14,723 nucleotides of DNA. It comes from JAABUE01 sp037440925. Its GTDB lineage: Bacteria > Chloroflexota > Anaerolineae > Anaerolineales > Villigracilaceae. The notes beneath the pieces are model-generated. The model was not told the DNA's origin, made no database searches, and saw nothing but the letters and a program-made list of their open reading frames with translations. The position numbers were made by a program, and so were the translations under genes. Within the stretch, counting starts at the first letter, position 1. The number at the start of each line of letters is the position of its first letter. Shown piece after piece: positions 13,965 to 14,723 of this stretch. The stretch is taken from NCBI GenBank assembly GCA_037440925.1, contig JBBITF010000072.1:1-14723 (forward strand), written 5' to 3'.

Positions 13965-14126
13965 TGACTCCCATGCAAAAAGGTATTTGCACCGCAGAGC
14001 GCGCAGAGAACGCTGAGATTGTTTACCGATTCCGCAAAGAAAAGGCGCTCTTGATGCGGGTTTTGCAAATTTTCAACTCCGCGCGCTCTGCGCTCTCGAC
14101 GGTTCATGGTTTTTGCAGTGCAGTCA
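13965..14126. mobile_element. 162-bp MITE-like element, copy 2
   Basis: It matches 6015-6176 base for base at an offset of 7950 with 8 differences and no indels. The right inverted repeat is intact and the left one has an AC-to-CA change. Unlike copy 1 it has no clear 5-bp target duplication. It sits between the nuclease-like gene's stop (14140) and the zinc-ribbon start (13941), in the same orientation relative to the downstream gene as copy 1. There is no credible ORF inside. Confidence 0.7.
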
Positions 14127-14139
14127 AATATGTGCGCCG

Positions 14140-14723
14140 CTAACTCGCCTTGCCGGCCGGCTGAATAGGTTCTCCAGGCGGCAGGACTTCCCCGTCGCTC
14201 TTCAACAAGCCAATACCCTCTTTTTCCGCTTCCTCCTGCGCGCCCAGGTCGGTGCGAATGCTGTAAGCATACGCCAGATAAGGCCCCGTGCAGCCGATTT
14301 CCGCCAGACGGGCATGCCAACTCTCCGAACGCACACGCTGCGCCCATTCGTGTACGTCCCTGCGGCTCAAGCGGGCTTTGGCTTCGACCAGCGCCCACAA
14401 TATCTGTCCATTTGGATCGCGCACGGGCAAGATCACGTCTACCTCGCCGTTGAAGCCGAGCGAAAAGGCTGGCCGGATGGCCTGGTAGCCCTTACGCCGT
14501 AAGATAACTTCGACCACGCTGGCGGCTTCTTCCTCCACTGTTGCCCCAAAAGCGCGCTGCAATTGTCCGAATGCTACCCCCAGATTGTTCACCTTCACTT
14601 CCAGGCTGCTTACCTTCACCTCCAGGCCGCTTACCTTCACCTCCAGATTGTCCACCTTCTGCTCGGTGCGCTTCTGCGCTTCCGCCAGTTCCTCGACCCT
14701 CTGCTCGGTGCGCTTCTGCGCTT
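14140..14723 (-). CDS. Coiled-coil plus PD-(D/E)XK nuclease-like protein (partial, N-terminus off the right edge)
   Basis: The frame is open to the window edge, with 193 residues visible. It begins with 14-residue coiled-coil repeats (AQKRTEQRVEELAE, then AQKRTEQKVDNLEV), followed by LEVKVSG / LEVKVSS / LEVKVNN heptads. A globular domain follows with a likely restriction-like core: Glu-Val-Asp of FNGEVDVILPV (Asp codon near 14439), then the Glu-x-Lys of WALVEAKARLSRRDV (codons near 14385 and 14379). This resembles the DUF3782-like family of coiled-coil proteins with PD-(D/E)XK folds, whose biological role is unsettled. An internal GTG at 14655 could be mistaken for the start, but the coiled coil clearly continues beyond it. 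A 21-bp DNA repeat (14593-14655, three copies) and a 42-bp period underlie the heptads. Confidence 0.75.
   Translation of the reverse strand, partial: AQKRTEQRVEELAEAQKRTEQKVDNLEVKVSGLEVKVSSLEVKVNNLGVAFGQLQRAFGATVEEEAASVVEVILRRKGYQAIRPAFSLGFNGEVDVILPVRDPNGQILWALVEAKARLSRRDVHEWAQRVRSESWHARLAEIGCTGPYLAYAYSIRTDLGAQEEAEKEGIGLLKSDGEVLPPGEPIQPAGKAS

Overview
The window looks like chromosomal DNA from a Chloroflexota bacterium, most likely an Anaerolineae-like lineage. This is inferred from three things: the long Thr-Pro-(Arg) linkers between extracellular domains, the TadE/TadG-like surface-protein cluster, and the palindromic intergenic repeats of a kind common in such genomes. Base composition is moderately GC-rich. 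All genes but one (trmI) are on the minus strand. Both ends are cut inside genes.

Layout from left to right. (1) 1-4278: a leftward operon of three TadE/TadG-like, membrane-anchored surface proteins. It starts from a recognisable promoter with helically phased repeats behind it and ends in a partial gene whose product has two beta-rich extracellular domains and a long Thr-Pro-Arg repeat tail. (2) 4458-8288: a TetR-controlled ABC importer of the nitrate/sulfonate/taurine class. The order of transcription is tetR, substrate-binding lipoprotein, a gap of about 570 bp, ATPase, permease. The gap holds a 162-bp MITE-like element with a 5-bp target duplication, plus three separate palindromes. A perfect 20-bp TetR-type operator lies between the promoter and the tetR start. 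(3) 8285-9708: a response regulator with a coiled-coil tail, overlapping an inositol-monophosphatase-family gene. (4) 9770-12059: imidazolonepropionase (hutI) divergent from the tRNA m1A58 methyltransferase (trmI). (5) 12060-12185: what looks like a decayed fragment of a Thr-Pro-linker secreted protein. (6) 12215-13941: a 61-aa zinc-ribbon gene overlapping murJ (lipid II flippase). (7) 13965-14126: a second copy of the MITE-like element, about 95% identical to the first. (8) 14140 to the right edge: a partial coiled-coil plus PD-(D/E)XK nuclease-like gene.

Three observations stand out. A TANNNT box followed by exactly 6 nt and then ATG precedes the response regulator, hutI and trmI, which suggests leaderless transcripts. 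Two near-identical MITE-like elements each sit just upstream of a gene or operon, in the same orientation. The Tad-like cluster is a surface-protein operon with no secretion ATPase or pilin gene in view. I see no rRNA, tRNA, CRISPR array, transposase or phage gene. No single new multi-gene system is proven by this window.
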